This document shows, one piece after another, positions 8,420 to 17,935 of a stretch of 64,000 nucleotides of DNA. A program made the position numbers and the translations under genes. The notes under the pieces were generated by a model. The model did not search any database, was not told the origin of the DNA, and saw nothing but the letters and a program-made list of their open reading frames with translations. Source of the DNA: Sphingobium lactosutens DS20 (GTDB lineage Bacteria; Pseudomonadota; Alphaproteobacteria; Sphingomonadales; Sphingomonadaceae); NCBI RefSeq assembly GCF_000445105.1, contig NZ_ATDP01000071.1:1-64000 (forward strand), written 5' to 3'. Numbering within the stretch: the stretch's first letter is position 1; each line of letters opens with the position of its first letter.

Positions 8420-9493
8420 TTGTCCGTCGCATTTCACGAACTGACCGTCGCCGAGGTTCGGCGCGAGACCGACGACGCCGTCGCGGTTCGCCTCGCTTTG
8501 CCGGAAGATTGCGGCGATGCGTTCGCTTTCAGTCCTGGACAACACCTGACCCTTCGACGCTTGTTCGAAAATGACGATGTACGGCGTAATTATTCGATTT
8601 GCGCTTCGCCAGACGAAGGCGCGCTATGGGTCGCGATCAAGCAGGTTCCCGGCGGGCAGTTCTCATCCTGGGCGAACAGCGAACTCAAGCAGGGCGATCG
8701 CCTTGAGGCCATGTCTCCCCATGGCAGCTTCACCTGGAAATTCACGCCTGCGCGCCGCGCACACTATCTTGGTGTTGCGGCGGGATCGGGCATCACGCCG
8801 ATCCTGTCACTCATCAAGACGATGCTGGCGCAAGAGCCCGAGAGCCGTTTCACCTTGCTTTATGGCAATCGGCATAGCGGCTCGGTGATGTTTCTCGAGA
8901 CGCTTTCGGCCCTCAAGAACCGCAATATGGGGCGACTTCAGGTCCATCATTTCCTGAGCGGCGAGGACGAGGATATCGAACTCTTCAACGGTCGTCTTGA
9001 AGCTGAGAAACTGGCTGACATTTTCGAACGGTTGGTTGACCCCTCGACGATCGAGGCAGCATTTCTGTGCGGACCTGGCGCTATGATGGATGCAGCCCAG
9101 GCAGCGCTCCTCGCCAAGGATGTGCCCTCATCATCCATTTTGGCCGAGCGTTTCACGGCTGACAGGCCCGCGGGCAACGCGGAACAGCGGGCAGCGTTGG
9201 AGCGCCAGTCGCAAGGTCGCAAGGTCAGCGTCACGCTCGATGGACGCAGGCGCTCGATCAGCTTCGACAGCGCGCGCGGGAGCATCCTGGAAAATGCCCG
9301 CGCCGCCGGCATGTCCGCCCCCTATGCCTGTAAGGCAGGTGTCTGCGCGACGTGCCGGGCCAAGCTTGTGACCGGGGATGTGCATATGGAAGCGAACTAC
9401 GGCCTCTCGGCTGACGAGATCGCTCAGGGCTATATCCTCACCTGTCAGGCCATGCCCTTGACCGATGACGTCTCGGTGGACTTCGACGCCTGA
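8420..9493 (+). CDS. paaE: Phenylacetyl-CoA epoxidase reductase subunit E
   Basis: Reductase of 357 residues that feeds NADPH electrons to the PaaA di-iron site. Domains in order are an FAD-binding barrel (RNYSICASP near residue 55), a nucleotide-binding domain (GVAAGSGITPILSL near 120) and a C-terminal plant-type 2Fe-2S ferredoxin domain with the CKAGVCATC cluster motif and a last Cys in ILTCQA. The start is taken as TTG at 8420 because AAGGAG lies 7 bases upstream and the family N terminus begins there. The same frame stays open upstream but overlaps paaD. Confidence 0.92.
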   Translation: MSVAFHELTVAEVRRETDDAVAVRLALPEDCGDAFAFSPGQHLTLRRLFENDDVRRNYSICASPDEGALWVAIKQVPGGQFSSWANSELKQGDRLEAMSPHGSFTWKFTPARRAHYLGVAAGSGITPILSLIKTMLAQEPESRFTLLYGNRHSGSVMFLETLSALKNRNMGRLQVHHFLSGEDEDIELFNGRLEAEKLADIFERLVDPSTIEAAFLCGPGAMMDAAQAALLAKDVPSSSILAERFTADRPAGNAEQRAALERQSQGRKVSVTLDGRRRSISFDSARGSILENARAAGMSAPYACKAGVCATCRAKLVTGDVHMEANYGLSADEIAQGYILTCQAMPLTDDVSVDFDA

Positions 9494-9561
9494 CCATCTG
9501 CTTGGCCTTGCGCGCGCCCTCTGGCATAGCCGAGGCAGGATTTGGCTCTGGAGACATATGC

Positions 9562-10149
9562 GTGGCGAGGACACAAGCGGCAGACTATGACGACCGGCGC
9601 GAAGCGATCGTCGAAATAGCCGCGCGGCTGTACGGTGAAACCGGATTTCTGGGAAGCTCTATCGCAGATCTCGCCAAGGCATCAGGTATCTCGAAGTCGT
9701 TATTGTATCATTATTTCTCCTCCAAGGAGGATATACTGTTCGAGATCATGATCGGACATGTCGAAGCGTTGCGCGCCGCCGCCGATGAAGTTTCTGACCT
9801 GCCGGATTCCGCCGATCGTTTGAAGGCCCTGACCCATGGCTTCATGAAGCTCTATGCCAACGCATCCGATCGACACAAGGTTCTCATCAATGATCTCGAC
9901 AAGCTACCCGTCGAGCGGCGATCTGCCATCATAGAGGCCGAGAGAAGGCTTCTCGATATTGTTGACGGTATTATCGTCGATCGCGCCACCACACTTGACA
10001 AGAACAAGGGAAAGCGACGAGCCTTGACAATGCTGTACTTTGGCATGATCAATTGGACACATACCTGGTTCGATCCCGCCGGAGAAATCAATGGAGACCA
10101 GCTTGCCGACATGGTCGTCGATCTTTTTCTGAAGGGCCTGCCCAGCTAG
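9562..10149 (+). CDS. paaR: TetR-family regulator, PaaR-like
   Basis: Repressor-type regulator of 195 residues with an N-terminal TetR helix-turn-helix (IADLAKASGISKSLLYHYFSSK, about 32-53) and an all-helical ligand domain. The GTG at 9562 is preferred because TGGAG lies 8 bases upstream; an ATG 60 bases earlier has no support. It follows paaE after 68 bases in the same direction, as TetR-type PaaR genes do in several proteobacteria. It probably binds the palindromes at 5814 and perhaps 4084 and responds to phenylacetyl-CoA (inference from family and position). Confidence 0.75.
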   Translation: MARTQAADYDDRREAIVEIAARLYGETGFLGSSIADLAKASGISKSLLYHYFSSKEDILFEIMIGHVEALRAAADEVSDLPDSADRLKALTHGFMKLYANASDRHKVLINDLDKLPVERRSAIIEAERRLLDIVDGIIVDRATTLDKNKGKRRALTMLYFGMINWTHTWFDPAGEINGDQLADMVVDLFLKGLPS

Positions 10150-11131
10150 TCGGCGTTCGGCAGCGACATAGCAGTTAAGGCAGCACGAGCCGCAGCCCTT
10201 CCTGGGGCAGGCCTGTCCGACCCGTCCGCGTCTCAATGGTATCTCTCAAGGAAAACAGCAACGTGCTCGGCAAGCATTCGTGCCGGAGTGTGCCCTGCGC
10301 AGAGGATCGTCATCGGCACCAGGCGCGTGCCGCCTCCACCCCAGAGGGCCGGCACTTGTGCAGACGCAATGAAATCTGACGCAGCGACACCGCAGAGGTT
10401 TCGGCCGCGCATAAAAATCCTATCGATCGACGACATCGATTGTCCAGTCCCGGGATGTGTCGCGCATTTGCATCTCGCCTCCTGCAGGCCAGTTCAGCCT
10501 GTCGGTCGCCGAACTACCTTCATCGTGCGAATATTCAGGCCCAGGCTCTCTCCCGTGACAGGATCGAGCTACTCCTCTTCGTGACGCAATCGGCAAGGTG
10601 GAGGTCAGTTGCATTACAATTTGATCTTCGTCCCTTTTGCTTCGGGCCAATCCCCAACTCGTGTCGCCCTTCATCGCATCCGGAAACGGCGGCGTCATTT
10701 CGGTCTTCCACGCGGAAAGAAGAGCACGGATACGCAATTGTCTGCACGCAGGCGCAAACGCGCCATCACCAGAAGCGCTAAGCTGAGGGCCGCGCTGTTA
10801 GCCTGATGGACAGGGGACCGAGCGCGCCGCCGCCGTGATGTTCAGGTCAAAGACATGAAGCAGTTTGAGAGGATACTGGCAATGCCAGTTCAGCCAATAT
10901 GTTTGTTGCTGGCGACAGAATGGCCGGTCGGGATCGGGCGCGCTATCTATCCGCAATCGCGAGTTTCACGACAGGGTCGGTACTCAATGGTCCTGGCCCG
11001 ATCGGCAATTGGACATTGGTGACGTAATTCAGGCACCGCGACCATAGCCGCCGCGTGCCGCGATCGGACTTCCCTGGATAGCGACATGGAGCCGATTTCA
11101 GACAAAAATTGATCGAATGGGAGAAGATCGA
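10150..11131. other. Gene-poor stretch between the paa cluster and the alcohol dehydrogenase
   Basis: About 980 bases without a gene I can support. Short open frames on both strands (for example 10233-10436 minus and 10420-10737 minus) have no recognisable domain and no convincing ribosome-binding sites. A perfect 15-base palindrome, ACTGGCAATGCCAGT, lies at 10875-10889, about 240 bases before the dehydrogenase start. The stretch may be the remains of a lost gene plus the promoter for the downstream operon. Confidence 0.5.
10875..10889. promoter_or_regulatory. Perfect 15-base palindrome
   Basis: The arms ACTGGCA and TGCCAGT are separated by one base. This is the only tight palindrome seen in the gene-poor stretch upstream of the alcohol/aldehyde dehydrogenase genes, and it could be an operator for them. 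No regulator can be assigned. Confidence 0.3.
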
Positions 11132-12235
11132 GTGACCGATATCGTTGCAGCATTGACGCCGTGCCATGGTGGCGCTTGGGAAATGGCCTCTGCTGAACTG
11201 GACGCCCCTCGGGGCGACGAAGTGCTCATCCGGATTGTGGCGACGGGTGTTTGCCATACCGATATGAGCGTACGCGACCAGGATCTCCCCACGCCTCTCC
11301 CCGCCGTGCTGGGCCATGAGGGCGCCGGCGTGATTGAACAGGTCGGGCCGGATGTAACGACGCTGGCGGTCGGCGACCATGTCGTTCTCACCATGACCCA
11401 TTGCGGTAAATGCACCAACTGCGTGACAGGGCACACCGTCTATTGTGACAATGTCATGCCCCTGAATTTCAGTGGCCGTCGGCTCGATGGCAGCCCAACC
11501 ATCACCTGTCGCGGAGAAGCGATCAGCGGGAGCTTCTTCGGCCAATCCTCCTTTGCAACATATGCCCTCGCCAGTGAACGCAATGCGGTGAAGGTGGTCA
11601 AGGATGTCGATCTCGCGCTGCTCGGCCCTCTGGGTTGCGGTATCCAGACCGGCGCCGGGACAGTCATCAACGTGCTCCGGCCGGAAGTCGGCAGTTCGAT
11701 CGTGGTCTTCGGCGCCGGAGCAGTCGGGCTTGCCGCTATCATGGCAGCCTCCGCAGTGGGCTGTACGACGATCATCGCCGTCGACCTGCATGACAATCGG
11801 CTTGATCTCGCCAGGCAGATCGGCGCGACCCATGCGGTGAAAGCCGGAACCGATACAGTGGAGACCATTCGCGAACTGTCCGCGGGGGGCGTCGACTACA
11901 CGCTGGATACGACCGCTGTACCTGCGGTGATCCGCCAGAGCGTCGATGTCCTCAAGATGCGGGGGCGCGCGATGCTGGTTGGGGTGCCGAAGCCGGGCGC
12001 GGAATTCACTCTTTCGGTCATGGACATGCTGTTCGGCAAGTCGATCGGCGGTGCGCTTGAGGGTGAGGCCACGCCAAAGAGCTTCATCCCGCACATGATC
12101 GCGCTGTGGAAGCAAGGGAAATTCCCCTTCGACAAACTGATCCGCTTTTATGAGTTCGACCAGATCAATGAAGCCGTGGCCGATAGCGAAAGCGGCAAGA
12201 CGCTGAAACCCGTGCTCCGCATCGGCGCGCTGTGA
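11132..12235 (+). CDS. Zinc-dependent NAD alcohol dehydrogenase (aryl-alcohol type)
   Basis: Medium-chain dehydrogenase of 367 residues, similar in layout to benzyl-alcohol dehydrogenases. Catalytic zinc ligands are C41 (GVCHTD), H62 (GHEGAG) and C169 (GPLGCG). Structural zinc ligands are C91, C94, C97 and C105, and a Rossmann motif (VFGAGAVGLAA) follows. The GTG at 11132 is chosen because GGGAGA lies about 8 bases upstream and the family N terminus begins there; an ATG 15 bases earlier is possible. The aldehyde dehydrogenase 28 bases downstream suggests stepwise oxidation of an aryl or cinnamyl alcohol to the acid. Confidence 0.88.
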   Translation: MTDIVAALTPCHGGAWEMASAELDAPRGDEVLIRIVATGVCHTDMSVRDQDLPTPLPAVLGHEGAGVIEQVGPDVTTLAVGDHVVLTMTHCGKCTNCVTGHTVYCDNVMPLNFSGRRLDGSPTITCRGEAISGSFFGQSSFATYALASERNAVKVVKDVDLALLGPLGCGIQTGAGTVINVLRPEVGSSIVVFGAGAVGLAAIMAASAVGCTTIIAVDLHDNRLDLARQIGATHAVKAGTDTVETIRELSAGGVDYTLDTTAVPAVIRQSVDVLKMRGRAMLVGVPKPGAEFTLSVMDMLFGKSIGGALEGEATPKSFIPHMIALWKQGKFPFDKLIRFYEFDQINEAVADSESGKTLKPVLRIGAL

Positions 12236-12263
12236 TCTCTCCACATCTGCCAGGAACCCCGGC

Positions 12264-13694
12264 ATGACTGACAGGCGCCCGAATATGGACTTCAAGAACC
12301 GGCTCGAAACCATCATCAGCCGTCAGCGGCATGCCTATATCGCCGATGGTTTCCCCTCCGCCGCCACCAGGATCGATCGCCTGAGCCGCGCCACAGCGCT
12401 GCTTGTGGAAAACAGGGACGCGATTGCCACGGCCCTGTCGGAGGATTTCGGCCACAGAAGCAGGGTTCAGACGATCATCGCTGACATCTTTGCCGCTGTA
12501 GGCTCGCTACGGCTCGCAAGTACCCAAGTCGAACGGTGGATGCAATCGGAGCTCGGCGAGAGTCTCGTCCCCGATGCCGAAGCCCGGATTGAATATCATC
12601 CACTCGGTGTGGTCGGCATTATCGGCCCCTGGAACTTTCCATATAATCTGGTTTTCTCGCCGCTCGCCGGCATTCTTGCCGCGGGCAACCGCGCTGTCAT
12701 TAAGCCCTCGGAATTCACGCCGAAATCGTCCGCGCTGATGGCCGATCTGATCGCCCGCTACTTCGCCGTGGAGGAAGTCGCCGTGATCGAAGGCGGGCCG
12801 GAGGAGGGCGAGACATTCTCCGGCGCCAAATGGGATCACCTGATCTTCACCGGGTCGACCACGGTCGGCCGGCACGTCATGCGCGCGGCGGCGGCCAATC
12901 TCACGCCTGTGACGCTGGAACTTGGCGGAAAATCCCCAGTGATCCTGACGGACCAGTTCGACATGGCCGAGGCGGCTGCGCGCGTGATGACAGTCAAGAC
13001 CTACAATGCAGGGCAGATCTGTCTCGCACCGGACCATGTCTATGTCCCGCGCGGCACAGAGCGGGCGTTTGCTGATGCATGCGTAGCTGCCACGCGGACA
13101 ATGTACCCTGATGGCACGCTCTCGGACGATTATACCGCGATCATAAGCGAACGGCACTTCGCGCGCCTTCAGCAGATCGTGGAAGATGCCCGACAGAAGG
13201 GCGCCGAGGTGGTCGAAGTGCTCGCAACGGCACCCGAGGCCAATGATCGTCGGATGACGCCAACGATATTGGTCGGCGTGAACGACGACATGATGGTGAT
13301 GCAAGAGGAGATCTTCGGCCCGGTCTTGCCGGTGATAGGCTATGATTCACTCGACGCGGTCATCGCGAAAATCCGCTCAGGCCCCTCCCCCCTCGCGCTC
13401 TATTATTTCGGCGAGGACGACGCGACCGCGCGTGAAGTCATCGATGGCACCGCCTCGGGCGGGGTGACGATCAATGACGTTATGGCCCATGTTTTTGCCG
13501 AAGGTCTGCCATTTGGCGGCGTCGGCGCGTCTGGCATGGGCGCTTATCACGGCCATGTCGGTTTCCGAACCTTCAGCCACGCGCGTTCCATCTATCGACA
13601 AAGCAAAGCCCCAGAAGCCGTGATGCTGATGCGCGCGCCTTATGGTGGGCAGACCCGCCAGTTTCTGGAGGAGGCTCTGCTCAAGGGGCACTGA
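12264..13694 (+). CDS. Coniferyl-aldehyde-type aldehyde dehydrogenase
   Basis: NAD(P)-dependent aldehyde dehydrogenase of 476 residues, in the class without transmembrane segment that includes CalB. The general base is E219 (TLELGGKSP) and the nucleophile C253 (NAGQICLAP). The substrate-pocket stretch IGPWNFPYNL (120-129) matches coniferyl aldehyde dehydrogenases. It directly follows the alcohol dehydrogenase and is followed by an OmpW-like porin. The likely substrate is an aromatic or cinnamyl aldehyde, but specificity cannot be read from the sequence. Confidence 0.88.
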   Translation: MTDRRPNMDFKNRLETIISRQRHAYIADGFPSAATRIDRLSRATALLVENRDAIATALSEDFGHRSRVQTIIADIFAAVGSLRLASTQVERWMQSELGESLVPDAEARIEYHPLGVVGIIGPWNFPYNLVFSPLAGILAAGNRAVIKPSEFTPKSSALMADLIARYFAVEEVAVIEGGPEEGETFSGAKWDHLIFTGSTTVGRHVMRAAAANLTPVTLELGGKSPVILTDQFDMAEAAARVMTVKTYNAGQICLAPDHVYVPRGTERAFADACVAATRTMYPDGTLSDDYTAIISERHFARLQQIVEDARQKGAEVVEVLATAPEANDRRMTPTILVGVNDDMMVMQEEIFGPVLPVIGYDSLDAVIAKIRSGPSPLALYYFGEDDATAREVIDGTASGGVTINDVMAHVFAEGLPFGGVGASGMGAYHGHVGFRTFSHARSIYRQSKAPEAVMLMRAPYGGQTRQFLEEALLKGH

Positions 13695-13725
13695 CAACAA
13701 GAAAAATCATAGAAGGAGAGGAATA

Positions 13726-14400
13726 TTGAAAAGACAATTGATGATCGCGTCTGCGCTTGCCCTCAGCTTGGGCTCCACCGCCGCCGTCGCGCAAAATGCT
13801 GATCCCGATGGTGCCAAGGGGCGTGTCTATGTCCGTGTCAGTGTCGCGCATTTCTTCTTTGACGAAAATGCAAAGATCAAGTTGGGCGGCGCGCCTGTCG
13901 CGGGAGGCAACGCGACGATAAAGGACAACACGCCACCCTCGCTGGAGGTAGGCTATTTCATATTGCCGAACATATCCGTTGCGGCGACCATCGGCCTGCC
14001 CCCGAAGACCACGCTCAGGGGCGCGGGCACGTTGAGTTCGGCCGGCGACCTGGGCACTGTGACATACGGCCCTGGGGTCTACACGGTGCGCTACCACCTC
14101 AATCCGAACGGTCCGATCAGACCCTATGTCGGCGCCGGGGTAAACTGGACGATCATCTTCGATACGGACGATCGTGCGCTGCAAAACTTCAAAACATCCA
14201 ATACCTTCGGGCCCGCCCTTGTCGCCGGTGTCGAAGTGCCATTCAATCAGCGTTTCAGCCTGTTCGGTTCCGTGTCCAAGGCCTGGGTGTCTACAAATTC
14301 GCGGTACAATCTGCCAACACCGGGTGGTTTGGTCCCCGGCACCGCCCGTGTCGCGCTCGACCCGCTGGTCGTGAACGCCGGGCTGCAGGTGAATTTCTAG
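13726..14400 (+). CDS. OmpW-family outer-membrane protein
   Basis: Protein of 224 residues with a signal peptide (MIASALALSLGSTAAVAQ) and the beta-barrel features of OmpW: the GYFILPNISVAATIGLP strand pair, the NGPIRPYVGAGVNWT stretch and a C-terminal aromatic residue (GLQVNF). OmpW/AlkL-type barrels let hydrophobic compounds cross the outer membrane, which suits a hydrocarbon-type substrate. The TTG at 13726 is chosen because AAGGAGAGG lies just upstream; a longer frame overlaps the dehydrogenase. Third gene of the alcohol/aldehyde oxidation unit. Confidence 0.85.
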   Translation: MKRQLMIASALALSLGSTAAVAQNADPDGAKGRVYVRVSVAHFFFDENAKIKLGGAPVAGGNATIKDNTPPSLEVGYFILPNISVAATIGLPPKTTLRGAGTLSSAGDLGTVTYGPGVYTVRYHLNPNGPIRPYVGAGVNWTIIFDTDDRALQNFKTSNTFGPALVAGVEVPFNQRFSLFGSVSKAWVSTNSRYNLPTPGGLVPGTARVALDPLVVNAGLQVNF

Positions 14401-14478
14401 CAGATCGGTTCTCAAGAGACAAAGGGAACAGCGTCGAACGCAGACCTGCTCGACGCAAATCTTGCCGCCTCCTGCAAG

Positions 14479-14492
14479 ATACGCTACCGTAT
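14479..14492. promoter_or_regulatory. ATAC-N6-GTAT operator, copy 1
   Basis: ATACGCTACCGTAT lies 18 bases before the AraC start at 14511. These 14 bases are identical to the complement of the site at 21444-21457 in front of the meta-cleavage operon, and are related to the palindromes at 28203 and 28428. The shared motif suggests control by the TetR protein encoded at 21530. Confidence 0.65.
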
Positions 14493-14510
14493 GGGAAAAG
14501 GTGAATCCCA

Positions 14511-15395
14511 GTGGCGTCCGACCTCTTTCTGCGTGAGTGCGACAGAATTTTTCCCAACCTCGAGATCGACATCGCCAATGATGTCGATCTCGCAGGGAAC
14601 GTCGTTCAGCGACGCGTCGCTGGAATGGATGCCATTCGTATCGAAAGCCCGGCTCTGCTCGGTCGCGCAAGCCGGAAGCGGTCTGCGAGGCTAGAGGCCC
14701 GCTGCAAGATCGTCTGGCAGATCGAGGGGAGTTCGGTTTTTAGGAACGACCAGCGGCAGGTATGCCTTTCGGCGGGTGACGCACTCCTTGTACCGTTGGG
14801 CGAAGCTTATTCTCTGGATGTTCTGGCGGGCTATCGGGCTGTCATGCTGGTGATACCTGAGCGCCATACGATACTCGCCTCGCTTCCTTCCGGCCGTGAC
14901 ATACGCTTCATAACCAGCAACAGCGCGATGAAAGCCGCCGGCGCCGTTGTCGGCTGCCTTTTCGACGATAACGAGCAGGAGGACTGTGGTCCGCATCTCC
15001 TGCAAGCGGCTTTCGATCTGATCCGTAGCACCCTGTCGGACGGGTGGGGGACGATTGTCGAAAGACGCTATGCCCGGCGAGCGAGACACCATATCGAGGA
15101 ACATCTCGCCGATCGCTACACTCCGAACGATCTTGCCCGCGATATGGGAATGTCTCGCCGCGCATTATATGCCGCCCTGGCAGCAGAGGGAGAAAGTCCC
15201 GCCAAGCTCATCCGCCAGGTGCGCCTGGAATCGGCCCGTCGATGCCTGATGGACGACAGTCAACGCGATCTCAGCCTCGGCGAGATCGCGTTGCGCGCAG
15301 GCCTCAACGACGGGGCGGCGCTCAGCCGGGCCTTTCGCGCGGAGTTCGGGACGACGCCAAGCGCTGTCCGGGACGCCGCGCTTTCATTCGCATGA
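14511..15395 (+). CDS. AraC/XylS-family transcriptional activator
   Basis: Regulator of 294 residues with an effector-binding N-terminal half (MVWQIEG-like cupin pattern KIVWQIEGSSVF, then LVPLGEAYSLDV) and two C-terminal helix-turn-helix units (LARDMGMSRRALYAAL and IALRAGLNDGAALSRAFRAE). The layout resembles AraC-type activators of aromatic catabolism. It starts with GTG, with AAAGGTG upstream at moderate spacing. The operator copy immediately upstream places its expression under the same control as the dioxygenase and meta-cleavage operons. Confidence 0.85.
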   Translation: MASDLFLRECDRIFPNLEIDIANDVDLAGNVVQRRVAGMDAIRIESPALLGRASRKRSARLEARCKIVWQIEGSSVFRNDQRQVCLSAGDALLVPLGEAYSLDVLAGYRAVMLVIPERHTILASLPSGRDIRFITSNSAMKAAGAVVGCLFDDNEQEDCGPHLLQAAFDLIRSTLSDGWGTIVERRYARRARHHIEEHLADRYTPNDLARDMGMSRRALYAALAAEGESPAKLIRQVRLESARRCLMDDSQRDLSLGEIALRAGLNDGAALSRAFRAEFGTTPSAVRDAALSFA

Positions 15396-15454
15396 GCGGT
15401 CGGAGCGAAAGCGGAGGGCCGTGAAAAACCGGCCGACTTCGCCGATCCTCGATA

Positions 15455-15916
15455 TCACCCTTTGCTCGCAGGCGCTCCGCGCTCCAACGGAATAACTGCA
15501 AGCGTCACGCGGGAAATGCAGACCAGACGGCCGGCATCGTCAACGATGCGAACCGTCCAGACCTGGGTTGTCCGCTGACGAGCCTCAGGCCTCGCCGTCG
15601 CCGTCACCCAGCCATCGGCAACCGGCCGCATGTGATTGGCGTTTATCTCCATGCCCACCGCGGTTTCACGCGCGGGATCCAGCGTCAGCAGGCCGGCCAC
15701 AGAGGCTGTCGTTTCAGCCAACACCACGGATGCGCCTCCATGCAGGCGCCCCAAAGGCTGCACCGTGCGTCGGTCGACCGGCATGCGGGCTGCGAGCCAG
15801 TCAGGCCCCGCCTCGACGAATTCGATTCCAACATGGGAATTTAAGGATCCTTCACCGAGGCGGTTGAGCCCGACAAGATCGACATGTCCCCCATGCCAAA
15901 TGGACTCGCTCGTCAC
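15455..15916 (-). CDS. Hotdog-fold acyl-CoA thioesterase
   Basis: PaaI/YdiI-like thioesterase of 153 residues with the LGRLHGGASVVLAETTAS core. It begins with a GTG that overlaps the stop of the preceding gene (GTGA), so it is the last gene of the meta-cleavage operon. It may hydrolyse an aryl-CoA made by the ligase at 23348, or a stalled CoA intermediate (inference). An upstream open extension overlaps the neighbour and is not favoured. Confidence 0.8.
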   Translation of the reverse strand: MTSESIWHGGHVDLVGLNRLGEGSLNSHVGIEFVEAGPDWLAARMPVDRRTVQPLGRLHGGASVVLAETTASVAGLLTLDPARETAVGMEINANHMRPVADGWVTATARPEARQRTTQVWTVRIVDDAGRLVCISRVTLAVIPLERGAPASKG

Positions 15917-16911
15917 CCCGCAACCAAATCCGCTCGGGCCGCCTCGATGTCGTGCGGCCAATCGGTGATCCGCGTCAGGTCCGAGCCGGTCAGACGATAT
16001 TCTTCCACGAGTTCGTCGACCAATTCGGCAACACTCTGAACTGCGCGCGTGCGACCGACCGAATGCCCCGCCCCCCAGATGTTCTTCCAGGCCTTGGAAT
16101 CACCATGAAGATTGGAGAAATCGATCTTCTTTTTGATTTCCAGCATGTCGGGGGTGAAGCCGGCCGCATCGAGGCTCTCGCGCATCCAGTTCGATGGAAT
16201 GCCGGTTACCGCCGTGGTCGTGACAATATCACGCATGGTAGCACGCACGAGCATCGCGCGATTGTCGTCCGAGACGAGACTCTCGCGCGTCGCGATGAAG
16301 CGCGTGCCCATATAAGCAAAATCAGCGCCGATGGTGAGCGCGGCGCGGATTGCGCGAGCCCCGCCTATTGCGCCGCCCAGAATCAGAGGACCATCCCAGA
16401 AGCCGCGCACCTCCTCGACGAAGGCAAACGGGCTATAGTGGCCGGTATGCCCGCCGGCACCGCTCGCCACCAGGATCAATCCGTCGGCCCCCGCATCCAC
16501 CGCCTTGCGCGCCTGATCAGGCGTGATGACGTCCGAGAAGACCGCCCCACCATAGGCATGAACCCGTTCCAGGGGGCGTCCAGGGCTACCCAGGGCGGTG
16601 ACGACTATGCGCGGCTTATATTCGCAGATCAGGTCCAGTTCGGCGTCGAACCGCTCGTAGGTCGGGTGCACGATCATATTGATGGCCCACATCCCCTCGC
16701 GACCGGCTGCCTTGAGCTCCGACGTGATGCGCGGGAGCCAGGCGGCGAGATCCTCGATTGTCCGTGCATTCGGCGCCGGAAAGGCGCCTATGATGCCTGC
16801 CTTGCCGGCCGCGATGACAAGATCGGGGCCGGAGATGAGGAACATCGGCGCAGCGAACACAGGAAGGCGAAGTTCGCCATAGAGCGTATCGACGAGAGAG
16901 CGGTCAGCCAT
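15913..16911 (-). CDS. Nitronate monooxygenase / FMN-dependent NPD-family oxidoreductase
   Basis: TIM-barrel flavoprotein of 332 residues in the nitronate monooxygenase (2-nitropropane dioxygenase) family. Visible elements are [20 protein letters not shown] at the N terminus, [15 protein letters not shown] for phosphate binding of FMN, and [15 protein letters not shown]. The ATG at 16911 overlaps the aldolase stop by 8 bases. Its membership of a meta-cleavage operon is unexpected; related proteins also include enoyl-reductase-like enzymes, so the name should not be taken as proof of nitro chemistry. Confidence 0.8.
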   Translation of the reverse strand: MADRSLVDTLYGELRLPVFAAPMFLISGPDLVIAAGKAGIIGAFPAPNARTIEDLAAWLPRITSELKAAGREGMWAINMIVHPTYERFDAELDLICEYKPRIVVTALGSPGRPLERVHAYGGAVFSDVITPDQARKAVDAGADGLILVASGAGGHTGHYSPFAFVEEVRGFWDGPLILGGAIGGARAIRAALTIGADFAYMGTRFIATRESLVSDDNRAMLVRATMRDIVTTTAVTGIPSNWMRESLDAAGFTPDMLEIKKKIDFSNLHGDSKAWKNIWGAGHSVGRTRAVQSVAELVDELVEEYRLTGSDLTRITDWPHDIEAARADLVAG

Positions 16912-17935
16912 CGGCCTGAACCATATCCAGCGCCACATCGACGATCATATCCTCCTGGCCACCGACCATCCGTCGACGACCAAGCTCGACGAGGATGGCG
17001 CGCGTATCGACACCATAGTCTTCGCTCGCCTTCTCGGCATGACGCAGGAAGGAGGAATAGACGCCGGCATAGCCAAGGGACAATGTCTCACGATCCACGC
17101 GGACAGGCCGATCCTGCAGAGGGCGGACCAGTTCTTCTGCCGCATCCATCAGCTTGTAGAGATCACAGCCGTGCAGCCATCCCTTGCGCTCGGCCGCGGC
17201 GATGAACACCTCGAGCGGGGCGTTGCCCGCGCCCGCGCCCATGCCGGCCAGGCTCGCATCGATACGGATCGCACCCGACTGAACGCCGACAATCGAATTC
17301 GCGACACCAAGGCTGAGATTGTGATGCGCATGGATGCCACGCTGGGTTTCGGGTTTGAGCACCCTGTCATAGGCTTCGCACCGCGCGCGATAATCGTCCA
17401 TGTCCATCGCGCCGCCGCTATCGGTCACATAGACGCAGTGGGCGCCATAATCTTCCATCAGCTTGGCCTGCCGGGCCAGTGCATCCGGCTCGCTCATATG
17501 GCTCATCATGAGGAAGCCCGACACATCCATGCCCAGATTGCGGGCCGCCTCGATATGCTGCCTGGAAATGTCGGCCTCAGTGCAGTGCGTCGCGACGCGC
17601 ACTGACCGCACCCCCAGATTGTAGGCGTGCTTCAGTTCCTCGATGGTCCCGATTCCGGGGATCAGCAAGGTGGTGAGGACGCTATGCTCGAGCACATCGG
17701 CAACCGCCTCCAGCCATTCCCAGTCGGTATGCGCGCCAAAACCATAGTTGAAAGACGAGCCATTGAGACCGTCGCCATGGGCGACCTCGATCGCGTCGAC
17801 CTTCGCCTCGTCAAGGGCCCTGGCGATCTTCTGGACATGGTCGATGCCATATTGATGGCGAATGGCATGCATGCCGTCGCGCAGCGTGACGTCCTGAATA
17901 TAAAGCTTTGTGGTGCACGGATCGAAGCCCATCAT
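16904..17935 (-). CDS. mhpE: 4-hydroxy-2-oxovalerate aldolase
   Basis: Class II, metal-dependent aldolase of 343 residues that splits 4-hydroxy-2-oxopentanoate into pyruvate and acetaldehyde. The metal and catalytic motif [12 protein letters not shown] (R18, D19, H22) and the later [13 protein letters not shown] are intact, and the length is normal for BphI/DmpG/MhpE. The start overlaps the acetaldehyde dehydrogenase stop in an ATGA arrangement. The aldolase and dehydrogenase normally form a complex that channels acetaldehyde. The symbol indicates family; bphI or xylK would serve equally well. Confidence 0.92.
   Translation of the reverse strand: MMGFDPCTTKLYIQDVTLRDGMHAIRHQYGIDHVQKIARALDEAKVDAIEVAHGDGLNGSSFNYGFGAHTDWEWLEAVADVLEHSVLTTLLIPGIGTIEELKHAYNLGVRSVRVATHCTEADISRQHIEAARNLGMDVSGFLMMSHMSEPDALARQAKLMEDYGAHCVYVTDSGGAMDMDDYRARCEAYDRVLKPETQRGIHAHHNLSLGVANSIVGVQSGAIRIDASLAGMGAGAGNAPLEVFIAAAERKGWLHGCDLYKLMDAAEELVRPLQDRPVRVDRETLSLGYAGVYSSFLRHAEKASEDYGVDTRAILVELGRRRMVGGQEDMIVDVALDMVQADG

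Noticed and set aside
10233..10737. Small minus-strand open frames (10233-10436 and 10420-10737)
   Set aside because: No recognisable domain, no convincing ribosome-binding sites and mutual overlap; listed only as part of a gene-poor stretch.
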